A stretch of 64,000 bases of DNA, taken from the NCBI RefSeq assembly GCF_035969385.1, contig NZ_JAYKKJ010000004.1, forward strand, positions 248,001 to 312,000, read 5' to 3'. Position 1 is the stretch's first letter. The number at the start of each line of letters is the position of its first letter. The notes beneath the pieces were generated by a model that was given only the letters and a program-made list of their open reading frames with translations, did no database searches and was not told the DNA's origin. This document shows positions 7,917 through 16,962 of the stretch, piece after piece. A program made the position numbers and the translations under genes. This DNA is from SELP01 sp035969385 (lineage in GTDB: Bacteria; Pseudomonadota; Alphaproteobacteria; Rhodobacterales; Rhodobacteraceae).

Positions 7917-8672
7917 TCAGCCATCGGCCCGCAACGAGGCGGCGTATTGCTGCATCACGTTCAGCGGCACGTAGCCGCGCAGCATCTGGTCTTCCATCAC
8001 GAAGGTCGGCGTGCCGGTGATATTCAGCCGCTGCGCCAGCAGCCGGTTTTCTTCCAGCACCCGCGTGACTTCCTCACTGGTCATCCGGTCCAGGATCGGG
8101 TCGGCGTCCAGCCCAAACGCTTCGGCCAGCCGCACGAGGCTTTCGGCGGTGATATCGCCCCGCACCTGCATCAGCGCATCGTGCACGTCCTTGTAGACAT
8201 CATCGCCATGCAGCTGGTGCACCGCGACCGCGAACCGCGACGACAGGACCGACTGTTCGCCAAGGATCGGGAATTCCTTCAGGATGAAGCGGATGTTGCC
8301 ATCCTGCGCGACCAGCGCCTCGACCTCTTCAAAGGCGCGTTTGCAATAGCCACAGCGGTAATCCATGAATTCGACTAGGGTGATGTCGCCCTCGGGGTTG
8401 CCGCCGACCCAGGAGAACCCGTCGTTGAACAGCGCATCCGCATTGGTGCGCGCAAGGTCCTGATCGGCCTGCGCCTCGGCCACGGCCTGACGATCTTCGA
8501 GAACTGCGATCGCTTCCATCAACACCTCGGGGTTTTCCAGAAGATAGGCCCGGACCTCGTCGCGGAAGGCTGCGCGTTCCTCGTCGGTCATCGTGGCCAT
8601 GTCAAAGGCACTGGCCGACCCGGCCAGAAGACCAAGGGCAAGGGCAGCGGGGGCGAAAAGGCGTTTCAGCAT
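7917..8672 (-). CDS. DsbA-family periplasmic thiol-disulfide oxidoreductase
   Basis: 251 aa. Residues 1-22 form a signal peptide (MLKRLF, hydrophobic core, ASA cleavage site). A helical N-terminal extension rich in Glu and Ala follows, as in BdbD/Com1/ScsC-type proteins, then a thioredoxin fold with the active site CGYC at 107-110 (FMDYRCGYCKRAF) and the cis-Pro region TGTPTFVMED near residue 230. The likely role is oxidation or isomerisation of disulfides in exported proteins. It lies just downstream of the M48 peptidase gene on the same strand with a 1-base gap, so the two are probably one operon. Confidence 0.88.
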   Translation of the reverse strand: MLKRLFAPAALALGLLAGSASAFDMATMTDEERAAFRDEVRAYLLENPEVLMEAIAVLEDRQAVAEAQADQDLARTNADALFNDGFSWVGGNPEGDITLVEFMDYRCGYCKRAFEEVEALVAQDGNIRFILKEFPILGEQSVLSSRFAVAVHQLHGDDVYKDVHDALMQVRGDITAESLVRLAEAFGLDADPILDRMTSEEVTRVLEENRLLAQRLNITGTPTFVMEDQMLRGYVPLNVMQQYAASLRADG

Positions 8673-8673
8673 G

Positions 8674-10005
8674 TCATCTCCGTGTCAATTGTTCCGCAGC
8701 AACAAGCACATCCTGCGCCCGCTGCCAACCCACACTTCCGCGAGGAAGCTGATCCGCCGCACGTCCCGCGTGGAGTGCCGCATCGGACATCCGGCCCATG
8801 AGCGCATAGCGTTCGGCGATGGCCAGCGAGGCCAGCCCCGGTTGACCGGCGCGGGCATGGGCCTGCGCCAGATCCCGCAGCACCCGCGCGTCCTGCCCAT
8901 CCCGGTCGCGCGCCCGTTGCAGGGCTTGGAGGGCGCGCGCGTTCCCATCGGCGGTGTCCAGCGTCAGCAGCGCCCGCCCGTAGCCGCCAAGGATCAGCGC
9001 ATTGTCAGGCGCAAGGTTCACCCCCCGCCCGTAGGCATTGACCGCCGCCGCGAACTGCCGGTTTTCGAGCAGGATCTGCCCCTGCAATTCCGCGAAGTAC
9101 GGATCATTTGGATAGGCGGCCGCAAGCTGGTTGATCGCCCGGATCGCGCCGTCCCGGTCGGGCTTGCGATGCAGCGCGATGGCGGCCCGCATCAGGCTGA
9201 TCTGATCGGTATTGCCGCGCACCCGGCGCAGGGTCCAGTTCGAATTATGCGTGAAGGCCGACAGCTTGCCCTGTGCCCGCGCAAACCAGTAATCGGCGGT
9301 GGCACTGTCGGCGGCACGGCCTTCGTTCGCGGCCACCAACCCGCGTAGCTGACGCATCCGGTCCGCGGTCAGCGGGTGGGTCCGCACATAGGGGTCTTGC
9401 CGCCCGACCGAAAGCGCCTCTTGGCCCCGAAAAATCTCCAGCACTTCGATCGCGGCGCTGCCGTCCACGCCCGCCGACAGCAGGAACCGAAGGCCGGACT
9501 GGTCGGCTGCGGCCTCTTCCGCCCTTGTGTGCGAAAACAGGACCCGCTGCGCGGACCCGGCGGTGCCCGCAGCGATCCCCGCGGCCGCTTCGGAATTGCC
9601 AGATGCCGCGGCGGCGATGGCCAGCGCGACGCCCAGACCGGCGGCCGTCTGCGCGTTTCGAATATTGGCCCCGCGCCGCGCGATATGCCCGTTGGCGATA
9701 TGGGCGGCCTCATGCGCGATCACGGACTGCAATTGGCCAGCGGTTTCCAGTTTCAGGATCAGGCCCGAGTGGATGAAAATTGCCCGGCCATCCACGACAA
9801 AGGCGTTCAGGGACCGGTCGTCAACGACAAGTATCCGCGTGTTCGAAGGTGACAGCCCGGCGGCCAGAAGGATCGGCCGGGCGAGTTCAGACAGCGCGTG
9901 TTCGATATCGGGGTCGCGCAGAAGCGAGGCGGCGCGGACAGGCTGCGCCACCGTCACCGCCCAGAAAAACGCGGCAAGGATCAGCTTGAAGGGGGAAAGG
10001 TGCAT
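8674..10005 (-). CDS. M48-family metalloprotease with TPR repeats (BepA-like)
   Basis: 443 aa, with a signal peptide to about residue 25 (PVRAAS). The zinc-protease domain carries HEAAH at 98-102, a hydrophobic Ala/Gly-rich segment about 118-150, and a downstream Glu in TRAEEAAADQ as third metal ligand. The C-terminal half (about 250-440) is a run of TPR-like helices. This matches the periplasmic BepA/YfgC group, which assists or degrades outer-membrane proteins such as LptD. It shares an operon with the DsbA-like gene, consistent with a joint role in envelope protein folding. Confidence 0.88.
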   Translation of the reverse strand: MHLSPFKLILAAFFWAVTVAQPVRAASLLRDPDIEHALSELARPILLAAGLSPSNTRILVVDDRSLNAFVVDGRAIFIHSGLILKLETAGQLQSVIAHEAAHIANGHIARRGANIRNAQTAAGLGVALAIAAAASGNSEAAAGIAAGTAGSAQRVLFSHTRAEEAAADQSGLRFLLSAGVDGSAAIEVLEIFRGQEALSVGRQDPYVRTHPLTADRMRQLRGLVAANEGRAADSATADYWFARAQGKLSAFTHNSNWTLRRVRGNTDQISLMRAAIALHRKPDRDGAIRAINQLAAAYPNDPYFAELQGQILLENRQFAAAVNAYGRGVNLAPDNALILGGYGRALLTLDTADGNARALQALQRARDRDGQDARVLRDLAQAHARAGQPGLASLAIAERYALMGRMSDAALHAGRAADQLPRGSVGWQRAQDVLVAAEQLTRR

Positions 10006-10071
10006 TGACGGGCCAAGCCTCCTACGGGCAAGACAGGGGTAAGTTACAAGAAACCAGAATGAGGCGGTCAG

Positions 10072-11214
10072 GTGCGGAACTCAAGGCGCGGCGAGGTCGA
10101 TCCCTTCATCGTCATGGATGTGATGGAACAGGCGCGGCAGGCCGAGGCCGCAGGACGCCATATTATCCATATGGAAGTGGGCCAGCCGGGCACCGGCGCC
10201 CCGTCCGAAGCGTTACAGCGGCTTTCCGCCGACATGGCCCACGGGCCGCTGGGATATACCGTGGCCCTTGGCCTGCCAGAGCTGCGCGCCCGCATCGCCC
10301 GCCATTATCGCGACTGGTATGGTGTGGACCTGAACCCGGAGCGGGTGGTCATCACCGCCGGGGCCTCGGGCGCGTTCATCCTTGCCTTCACCGCGCTGTT
10401 CGACACCGGCGCGCGGGTGGGTCTGGGCGAACCCTGCTACCCCTCCTACCGGCAGATCCTGAAATCCATGGATATGCTGCCCGTCGGCATCCCGACCCAT
10501 ATGGACACGCGGTTTCAGCCGGTCCCGGCGGATGTGGCAACCCATGATCTGGATGGGCTGATCGTCGCCTCGCCGGCCAATCCCACGGGCACCATGCTGG
10601 GCCGCGATGACCTTGCCGCGCTGGCGGCGGCCTGTTCGGCGCATGGGACCGCCTTCATCTCGGACGAGATCTATCACGGCGTCGGAGAGGCCAGCCCGGT
10701 GACCGCGCTGGAAGTCACCGACGACGTTTATGTCATCAACTCCTTTTCCAAGTACTTCTCGATGACCGGTTGGCGGGTCGGCTGGATGGTGGTCCCCGAG
10801 GCGCATGTCCGCACCATCGAACGGCTGGCGCAAAACCTGTTTATCTGCCCCTCGCACGCGGCGCAGCGGTTGGCGCTGCACGCGATGGATTGCACGGCAG
10901 AGCTGGAGGCCAATGCCGCCGTCTACCGCGAAAACCGCCGGTTGATGCTGGACGGATTGCCGAATGCCGGGTTCACCCGGATCGCGCCGCCGGATGGGGC
11001 GTTCTATGTCTATGCGGATGTGTCCGACTATACCGACGACGCGTTGGGGTTTGCCACGGAGATCCTTGACGAGGCCGGGGTCGCGGTCACGCCAGGGCTG
11101 GATTTCGATCCGCACCGGGGCCACCGCTGGCTGCGGTTCTCCTATGCGCGGGCCACGGCGGATATCGTCGAAGGTCTGGACCGGTTGCAGGCCTTCATGA
11201 AAGGGCGGACATGA
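10072..11214 (+). CDS. Class I/II PLP-dependent aminotransferase
   Basis: 380 aa from a GTG at 10072; no in-frame ATG lies between this and the divergent gene. It is a fold-type I aspartate-aminotransferase-like enzyme: GQPGTGAPSEAL near the N-terminus, VASPANPTGTML near residue 165, SDEIYHGVGE near 200, and VINSFSKYFSMTGWRVGW with the PLP lysine near residue 227. The C-terminal Arg of GHRWLRFSYA binds the substrate carboxylate. The amino acid specificity cannot be read from the sequence. It overlaps the amidase gene by four bases (ATGA), so the two are co-translated. Confidence 0.9.
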   Translation: MRNSRRGEVDPFIVMDVMEQARQAEAAGRHIIHMEVGQPGTGAPSEALQRLSADMAHGPLGYTVALGLPELRARIARHYRDWYGVDLNPERVVITAGASGAFILAFTALFDTGARVGLGEPCYPSYRQILKSMDMLPVGIPTHMDTRFQPVPADVATHDLDGLIVASPANPTGTMLGRDDLAALAAACSAHGTAFISDEIYHGVGEASPVTALEVTDDVYVINSFSKYFSMTGWRVGWMVVPEAHVRTIERLAQNLFICPSHAAQRLALHAMDCTAELEANAAVYRENRRLMLDGLPNAGFTRIAPPDGAFYVYADVSDYTDDALGFATEILDEAGVAVTPGLDFDPHRGHRWLRFSYARATADIVEGLDRLQAFMKGRT

Positions 11215-12434
11215 TCCGCGCACTGGCCCTGATGCTTGCACTGGCGTTGCCCGGCGTCGGTCAGGCGCAGGACCTGACGGCGCTGGCGCGTCTGGACGTG
11301 GGTCAAAGCGCGGTGCGCGACACCCGGTCTGGCCCCGAGGTGGACCTGTTCCTGTCGCAGCCGGTTCCGTGGCGGGCCTTTACCCTGACCGATCCGGCCC
11401 GGCTGGTCCTTGATTTCCGCGAGGTCGATTGGCGGGGGGCATCGGCAGAGACCTTGCTTCAGGGCAGGGCAGGGGCCAGTGATCTGAGGTTTGGCACCCT
11501 GCGCCCCGGCTGGTCGCGGCTGGTGCTGGACCTGACCGGCCCCTATGCCATCGACACCGCCGGGATGCGCGTGTCCGAGGTGGACGGAACCGCCCATCTG
11601 ACCGTGGCCCTGCAGCGGGTCAACGACGCAGAATTCGCAGCGGCCAGCGGTGCCCCGCCCGAAGGGCCGGAGTGGGCGGCGCTGACCCTTGCGGACCCGA
11701 CCCTTCCAGCCCCAGACCCCGCCGAACCCGGCATTCTGACCGTGGTGGTGGACCCCGGCCATGGCGGCATTGACCCAGGCGCCGAACGCGACGGTCTGCA
11801 AGAGGCGGACCTGATGCTGCGCCTTGGTCTGGATTTGGCCGAGGCGATCAACCGGTCTGGCACGATGCGGGCGATCCTGACCCGGACGGATGACAGCTTT
11901 GTCCCGCTTGAAGCGCGGATGACCGTGGCCCGTCAGGCGCGGGCGGATGTTCTGATCTCGCTGCATGCGGATGCGCTGGAAACCGATGCGGCGCAGGGGG
12001 CCTCTGTCTATACCCTGACCGAAGAGGCGCTGGACCGTGCCTCGGCCCGGATGGCGGAGCGGCATGACCGGGGCGATCTTCTGGCCGGTCTGGACCTGTC
12101 AGGGCAGGATGACACGGTTGCCACGGTGCTGATGGACCTTGCCCGGTTGGAAACCGCGCCGCGGACCGACAGGCTGGCCACGGCGCTGGTGTCCGGCCTG
12201 CGCCAATCCGGCGCGACGCTGAACAGCCGTCCCCGGCGCGAGGCAATGCTGGCGGTGCTGACGGCGGCGGATTTCCCATCGGTCCTGATCGAGGCGGGGT
12301 TCCTGTCGAACGTTGATGACCGCGCGGCGCTGACCCTGCCCGAAGGCCGGGCCAGGATCGTGTCGGGGATTGTGGCGGCCCTGCAAAGCTGGGCGGCAGA
12401 AGAACAGGCGCGCGCGGCCCTTATTCGTCAATAA
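11211..12434 (+). CDS. amiC: N-acetylmuramoyl-L-alanine amidase with AMIN domain
   Basis: 407 aa. A signal peptide (1-19, cleavage near GQAQ) is followed by an AMIN domain (about 25-125), which targets the septum or envelope, and an Amidase_3 catalytic domain (about 175-400). The zinc ligands are the His of VVVDPGHGGIDPGAE near residue 184, the Glu of QEADLML near 198, and the His of LISLHADA near 250; the catalytic Glu is in VLIEAGFLSN. It cleaves the bond between MurNAc and the stem peptide during cell separation. It overlaps the aminotransferase gene upstream and, by 14 bases, the convergent methyltransferase gene downstream. PBP1A lies nearby. Confidence 0.93.
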   Translation: MIRALALMLALALPGVGQAQDLTALARLDVGQSAVRDTRSGPEVDLFLSQPVPWRAFTLTDPARLVLDFREVDWRGASAETLLQGRAGASDLRFGTLRPGWSRLVLDLTGPYAIDTAGMRVSEVDGTAHLTVALQRVNDAEFAAASGAPPEGPEWAALTLADPTLPAPDPAEPGILTVVVDPGHGGIDPGAERDGLQEADLMLRLGLDLAEAINRSGTMRAILTRTDDSFVPLEARMTVARQARADVLISLHADALETDAAQGASVYTLTEEALDRASARMAERHDRGDLLAGLDLSGQDDTVATVLMDLARLETAPRTDRLATALVSGLRQSGATLNSRPRREAMLAVLTAADFPSVLIEAGFLSNVDDRAALTLPEGRARIVSGIVAALQSWAAEEQARAALIRQ

Positions 12435-13035
12435 AGCGCGCCAGCCAGACGCTGCGGCCGCCGCAATCGGGGTCTTCAGGTTTGAAATCAATCACTTCAA
12501 ACCCGGCCTTTGCCAAAAGCGTCCGGTAGTCATCGGGCGACAGCGAGGCGTGATAGACCGGTTCGCCCGCGATGCTGCCAATCTCTTCGCCCGCATCGGG
12601 GCCAGAGGTGAACATCAACGCGGCCCGGGGGGCGGCGTGGCTGGCAAAGGTGGAAAACATCGCCCGCTGGTCCCGCGCGGACAGGTGGAAAAAGCTGTCC
12701 CATGCAAGGATCGCATCGAAAGGTTCGCCAAGGGCAAGCCCGCGCATATCCGCATGAATCGCCCGCGCCCGCGGCAGCGCCTGACGGAACAGCGCAATCA
12801 TGGCCGCGGCCCCATCGACCCCGGTGACGGTCAACCCGCGTTCCGACAGGTATTGCGCGATCGGTCGGCCCGACCCGCAGCCCAGGTCCAGCACCCGCCG
12901 CCGCGAGGAATGCAGCGGCGTATGGGCAATCATCCGATCCAGCCAGCGCTTTTCCACAAGACTGCGATCCCGGCTTTTCGCCCAATCGGGGCCGTGAGAT
13001 TCGTAGGTCGGTAGGATCAGGTCGGGGGTGCTCAT
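12421..13035 (-). CDS. Class I SAM-dependent methyltransferase
   Basis: 204 aa from the ATG at 13035 (MSTPDLILPTYESHGPDWA). It has a Rossmann methyltransferase fold with motif I VLDLGCGSGRPIAQYL (about residues 47-62), an acidic end of strand 2 in VTGVDGAAAMI, and ILAWDSFFHLSARDQ at motif IV. This resembles the small standalone UbiE/Tehb-like group; the substrate is unknown. Its stop codon lies inside amiC (14-base tail-to-tail overlap), which is unusual and means neither gene can have a terminator before the other begins. The open frame continues upstream to 13533 but only as antisense to PBP1A. Confidence 0.85.
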   Translation of the reverse strand: MSTPDLILPTYESHGPDWAKSRDRSLVEKRWLDRMIAHTPLHSSRRRVLDLGCGSGRPIAQYLSERGLTVTGVDGAAAMIALFRQALPRARAIHADMRGLALGEPFDAILAWDSFFHLSARDQRAMFSTFASHAAPRAALMFTSGPDAGEEIGSIAGEPVYHASLSPDDYRTLLAKAGFEVIDFKPEDPDCGGRSVWLARFIDE

Positions 13036-13131
13036 GCGGGCATCTGCACCGGCGCCGGGGATGGGTGCAATGGGGTGTGACGGGGCCGTGCGAAAACTGG
13101 CGCAAACCAGCCGATCCGGGCCCATCGCCTT

Positions 13132-13160
13132 TTGACCTTGCCCGCCGGTCCCCATATAAG
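13132..13160 (+). promoter_or_regulatory. Sigma-70-type promoter of the PBP1A gene
   Basis: TTGACC (13132-13137), a 17-base spacer, then TATAAG (13155-13160). The predicted transcript starts near 13167, downstream of the ATG that an open-frame scan would choose (13132). It therefore supports the GTG start at 13189. Confidence 0.65.
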
Positions 13161-13188
13161 CGGACCAGATCAGAGCAAGGCGATATCG

Positions 13189-15699
13189 GTGCTGCGTTTC
13201 ATCCTGTCCTTCTTCGGGGCCATCTTTTCGATGGCAACCCTTGGCCTTGGCATGGCCGCCCTGACGCTGGGCGCCATTTTCTATATGTATGGCCGGGACT
13301 TGCCCAGCCACGAAGTGCTGTCGCAATACACCCCCAAGACCATCAGCCGGATTTATTCCGGCGAGGGCCAGATTATCGACGAATTCGCCGTCGAACGCCG
13401 CCTGTTCACCCCGGCGGAAGAGATTCCCGATATCGTGAAATTCGCCTTCGTCTCGGCGGAAGATCAGAATTTCTACAGCCACCCGGGCTATGACATTCGC
13501 GGCATCGCGGCGGCCTTTGTCGAAGCGGTGCAAAGCCGGGGCGAAGACCTGCGCGGCGCGTCTACGATTACCCAGCAGGTGATGAAGAACTTCCTTCTGT
13601 CGGCGGACCGGACCGTGGAACGCAAGATCAAGGAATTGATTCTTGCAGTGCGGATCGAACGGGCGATGGACAAGGATCAGATCCTTGAACTTTACCTCAA
13701 CGAAATCTTCCTCGGCCAGAATTCCTATGGGGTCGCCGCCGCCGCGCAGACCTATTTCAACAAACCGCTGTCAGAGCTGATCCCGGCAGAGGCGGCCTAT
13801 CTTGCCGCCCTTGCGCAGCGGCCCGGCAACCTGCACCCCGTGCGCCAGTATGACGATGCGGTGTCGCGCCGGAATTACGTTCTGCGGCGTCTGGCGGAAG
13901 ATGGCTATATCACCGAGGCGGTCGCTGCCGAACAGCAGGCCCTGCCGCTTCTGACCGTGCAGTCGGGCGATATCGAAAGTTTCCGGTCGGCCCTGCCGCC
14001 GCGCGACTATTTCACCGACGAAATCCGCCGCCAGCTAAGCCGCAACTTCGGCGAAGAAGAGTTCTTTACCGGTGGCCTGTCGATCCGTGCCACCATTGAC
14101 CCCGATCTTCAGGTGACAGCCGCCCACGCGCTGCAACGGGCGCTGGAACGGTTCGACCGGGGGCAGGGGCGCTGGACCGGCACCGGCAAGTCGATCGAGG
14201 CCGAGGCCCTTGCGACCGAAGAAGGCTGGCGCGCCGCGCTTGCCTCCACGCAAGTGCCCCGTGACGTGACGCTGGACGGCCAGTGGCATCCGGCGGTGGT
14301 GCTGGAGGTGCAGGACCAACAGCTTGTCATCGGGATCGAGGATATCGCGCTGGACGATCCGCGCGGAAACACCGTGCCCCGTTCTGATACCGGCTGGTTC
14401 TCGGGAAATCTGTTCGACAATTTCAGCGTCGGCGACGTGATCCACGTGAGCGAGGCAACATCGGGCGGGGCCTTCGACCACTGGACCCTGCGGCAGGTGC
14501 CCGAGGTGCAGGGCGGGTTCATGGCGATGGACGTGAACACGGGCCGGGTTCTGGCGATGCAGGGGGGCTTCTCCTATCAGCATTCGGTGTTCAACCGCGC
14601 CACGCAGGCGCAGCGGCAGCCCGGGTCCAGCTTCAAGCCCTTCGTCTATGCCGCCGCGCTGGACAGCGGCTATTCCCCCGCGACGATCGTGGTAGATGCC
14701 CCGATCGAAATTCAGACCGGCGCGGGCATCTGGCGGCCGACCAACGCATCGAACCAGTTCTATGGGCCGACCCCGCTGCGGACCGGGATCGAACAGTCGC
14801 GAAACCTGATGACCGTGCGTCTGGCGCAAGAGGTGGGGATGGATGTCGTTGCGGAATATGCCGAACGGTTCGGCGTCTACGACAACATGAATGCGTTCCT
14901 CTCGGCCTCTCTCGGGTCCGAGGAGACCACCTTGTTCAAGATGGTCGCGGCCTATGCGATGTTTGCCAACGGCGGCGAGCGGGTCGAGCCGACACTGGTT
15001 GACCGGGTGCAAGACCGTCTGGGCAACACGGTCTATCGGCATGACCAGCGCGACTGCCCGGACTGTTCCCTGTTGAACCTGCCCGAAGGTCAGGCCCCGG
15101 CGGTCGTGTCGAACCGCGACAGGATCATGAACGCGGTGACCGCCTATCAGCTGACCTCGATGATGCAGGGGGTGGTGCAGCGCGGCACGGCAAGCGGGTC
15201 GGTAAACCTGCCGGTGCCGACGGCGGGCAAGACCGGGACCACCAACGATTCCAAGGACGTCTGGTTCGTCGGTTTCACGTCGAACATCGTGGCGGGCTGC
15301 TACATCGGCTATGACACGCCCCGGCGGATGCCCGGTGCCTCGGGCGGCGGCATGTGCGGCCCGGTATTCCAGGACTTCATGACCGAGGCGGTGGCCCGGT
15401 TCGGCGGTGGCCCGTTCAACGTTCCCGAGGATTGCCAGTTCATCAAGATCGACCGCTACACCGGCGCGCGCCTGCCCAACGATGCTGGTGGCCCGAATGT
15501 CGTCAGCGAATGTTTCCGCGCGGGCGAGGAACCGGTGTTCGGCATCATGTTCGACGGGGGCTTTGCCATGGCCGCCGACCTGCCGCTGTTCGACGAGGTG
15601 CCGCAGGCTGGCCGTCAGGTCACCACTTCGGACGGCGGCACCGCGACCGTGGGGCCGAAGGCCAGCTTTGGCACGCTGTCGTCGGGCGGGCTTTACTGA
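13189..15699 (+). CDS. mrcA: Penicillin-binding protein 1A (bifunctional transglycosylase/transpeptidase)
   Basis: 836 aa from GTG 13189, chosen because it follows an AAGG site and a good promoter and matches the usual class A start (VLRFILSFFG). One N-terminal membrane helix spans about residues 3-28. A GT51 glycosyltransferase domain (about 60-235) has AEDQNFYSHPGYD with the catalytic Glu and GASTITQQVMKNF. A transpeptidase domain has the acylated serine in SSFKPF (about 481), the SRN triad near 542 and KTGTT near 681. It polymerises and cross-links peptidoglycan at the inner membrane. It stands alone in its operon ahead of prfB. Confidence 0.95.
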   Translation: MLRFILSFFGAIFSMATLGLGMAALTLGAIFYMYGRDLPSHEVLSQYTPKTISRIYSGEGQIIDEFAVERRLFTPAEEIPDIVKFAFVSAEDQNFYSHPGYDIRGIAAAFVEAVQSRGEDLRGASTITQQVMKNFLLSADRTVERKIKELILAVRIERAMDKDQILELYLNEIFLGQNSYGVAAAAQTYFNKPLSELIPAEAAYLAALAQRPGNLHPVRQYDDAVSRRNYVLRRLAEDGYITEAVAAEQQALPLLTVQSGDIESFRSALPPRDYFTDEIRRQLSRNFGEEEFFTGGLSIRATIDPDLQVTAAHALQRALERFDRGQGRWTGTGKSIEAEALATEEGWRAALASTQVPRDVTLDGQWHPAVVLEVQDQQLVIGIEDIALDDPRGNTVPRSDTGWFSGNLFDNFSVGDVIHVSEATSGGAFDHWTLRQVPEVQGGFMAMDVNTGRVLAMQGGFSYQHSVFNRATQAQRQPGSSFKPFVYAAALDSGYSPATIVVDAPIEIQTGAGIWRPTNASNQFYGPTPLRTGIEQSRNLMTVRLAQEVGMDVVAEYAERFGVYDNMNAFLSASLGSEETTLFKMVAAYAMFANGGERVEPTLVDRVQDRLGNTVYRHDQRDCPDCSLLNLPEGQAPAVVSNRDRIMNAVTAYQLTSMMQGVVQRGTASGSVNLPVPTAGKTGTTNDSKDVWFVGFTSNIVAGCYIGYDTPRRMPGASGGGMCGPVFQDFMTEAVARFGGGPFNVPEDCQFIKIDRYTGARLPNDAGGPNVVSECFRAGEEPVFGIMFDGGFAMAADLPLFDEVPQAGRQVTTSDGGTATVGPKASFGTLSSGGLY

Positions 15700-15765
15700 C
15701 GCCGCCGCTTGCCCGTCCGGGCGGGGCGGGCTATCACCCCCTTCGAACCAACACCCGGAAGACCC

Positions 15766-16890
15766 ATGCGCGCTGAAACCCAGAATATCGTCACGGCCAT
15801 TGAAAAGTCGCTTAACCTGCTGGCCCAGCGGATGGATTGGGAAACGGCAGAATACCGGCTGGAAGAATTCAACGCCCGCGTCGAGGACCCGAACCTGTGG
15901 AACGATCCGGACGCCGCGCAAAAGCTGATGCGGGACCGGCAGATGCTGGTCGATTCCATCACCGGCTACAAATCCATCAAGCAAGAGCTTCAGGACAATA
16001 TCGACCTGATCGAACTGGGCGAGATGGAAGACGATGCAGAGGTTGTGTCAGAAGCCGAGGCCGCGCTGAAAGCGCTTCAGGCCAAGGCCGCCGAAAAGGA
16101 GCTGGAGGCGCTTCTGGACGGCGAGGCGGACGGCAACGACACCTTCCTTGAAATCAACGCTGGCGCAGGTGGGACCGAGGCCTGCGACTGGGCGCAGATG
16201 TTGCAGCGGATGTATGTTCGTTGGGCCGAAAAGCGCGGCTACAAGGTGGAACTTCAGTCCGAAGAAGCGGGCGCCGAGGCCGGGATCAAATCCTGCGCCT
16301 ACAAGATTTCGGGGCCCAATGCTTATGGCTGGCTGAAATCCGAAAGCGGCGTGCACCGTCTGGTGCGCATTTCGCCGTTCGGCAAGGGCACGCGCGAAAC
16401 CTCTTTCGCGTCGGTCTGGGTCTATCCGGTCGTGGACGACAATATCGAGATCGAAGTGAACCCGTCCGACATCCGCATCGACACCTACCGGTCGTCAGGC
16501 GCGGGCGGGCAGCACGTCAACACCACCGATTCCGCGGTGCGGATCACCCACCTACCCACCGGGATCGTCGTGACCAGTTCAGAAAAGTCGCAGCACCAGA
16601 ACCGCGACATCGCGATGAAGGCCCTGAAATCGCGCCTGTACCAGATGGAACTGGATCGGCGGACCGCGGATATCAACGCCGCGCACGAAGCCAAGGGGTC
16701 GGCCGGTTGGGGCAACCAGATCCGGTCCTATGTGTTGCAGCCCTATCAGATGGTCAAAGACCTGCGCACCGGGCATGAAACCAGCGACACCCAAGGCGTG
16801 CTGGATGGGGCGCTGGACCCGTTCATGGCCGCCACGCTGGCGCATGGTGTGTCGGGCAAAAGCCGGGCCGAGGCCACGGCCGAGGATTGA
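15766..16890 (+). CDS. prfB: Peptide chain release factor 2
   Basis: 374 aa from the ATG at 15766. It recognises UGA/UAA stop codons and triggers peptide release. The stop-codon tripeptide SPF is at about 201-203 (VRISPFGKGTRETSF) and the peptidyl-transferase motif GGQ at about 248 (SGAGGQHVNTTDSAVRITH). The frame is continuous from the start, so the programmed +1 frameshift and internal UGA known from Escherichia coli prfB are absent; autoregulation by that route cannot operate here. It lies 66 bases after the PBP1A gene and may be co-transcribed. Confidence 0.97.
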   Translation: MRAETQNIVTAIEKSLNLLAQRMDWETAEYRLEEFNARVEDPNLWNDPDAAQKLMRDRQMLVDSITGYKSIKQELQDNIDLIELGEMEDDAEVVSEAEAALKALQAKAAEKELEALLDGEADGNDTFLEINAGAGGTEACDWAQMLQRMYVRWAEKRGYKVELQSEEAGAEAGIKSCAYKISGPNAYGWLKSESGVHRLVRISPFGKGTRETSFASVWVYPVVDDNIEIEVNPSDIRIDTYRSSGAGGQHVNTTDSAVRITHLPTGIVVTSSEKSQHQNRDIAMKALKSRLYQMELDRRTADINAAHEAKGSAGWGNQIRSYVLQPYQMVKDLRTGHETSDTQGVLDGALDPFMAATLAHGVSGKSRAEATAED

Positions 16891-16962
16891 TCCGGCTCAA
16901 TGGCCCGTCAGTCTTGACAGACACCCCCTGACAGGTGGTCATATATTCCAACGGAGGAATAC

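Noticed and set aside
13132..13188. ATG at 13132 as the PBP1A start
   Set aside because: It coincides with the -35 box of a good promoter, so the transcript begins after it.
16914..16947. TTGACA before the DUF2189 gene as a promoter
   Set aside because: The only good -10-like sequence is 22 bases away, too far for a standard promoter.
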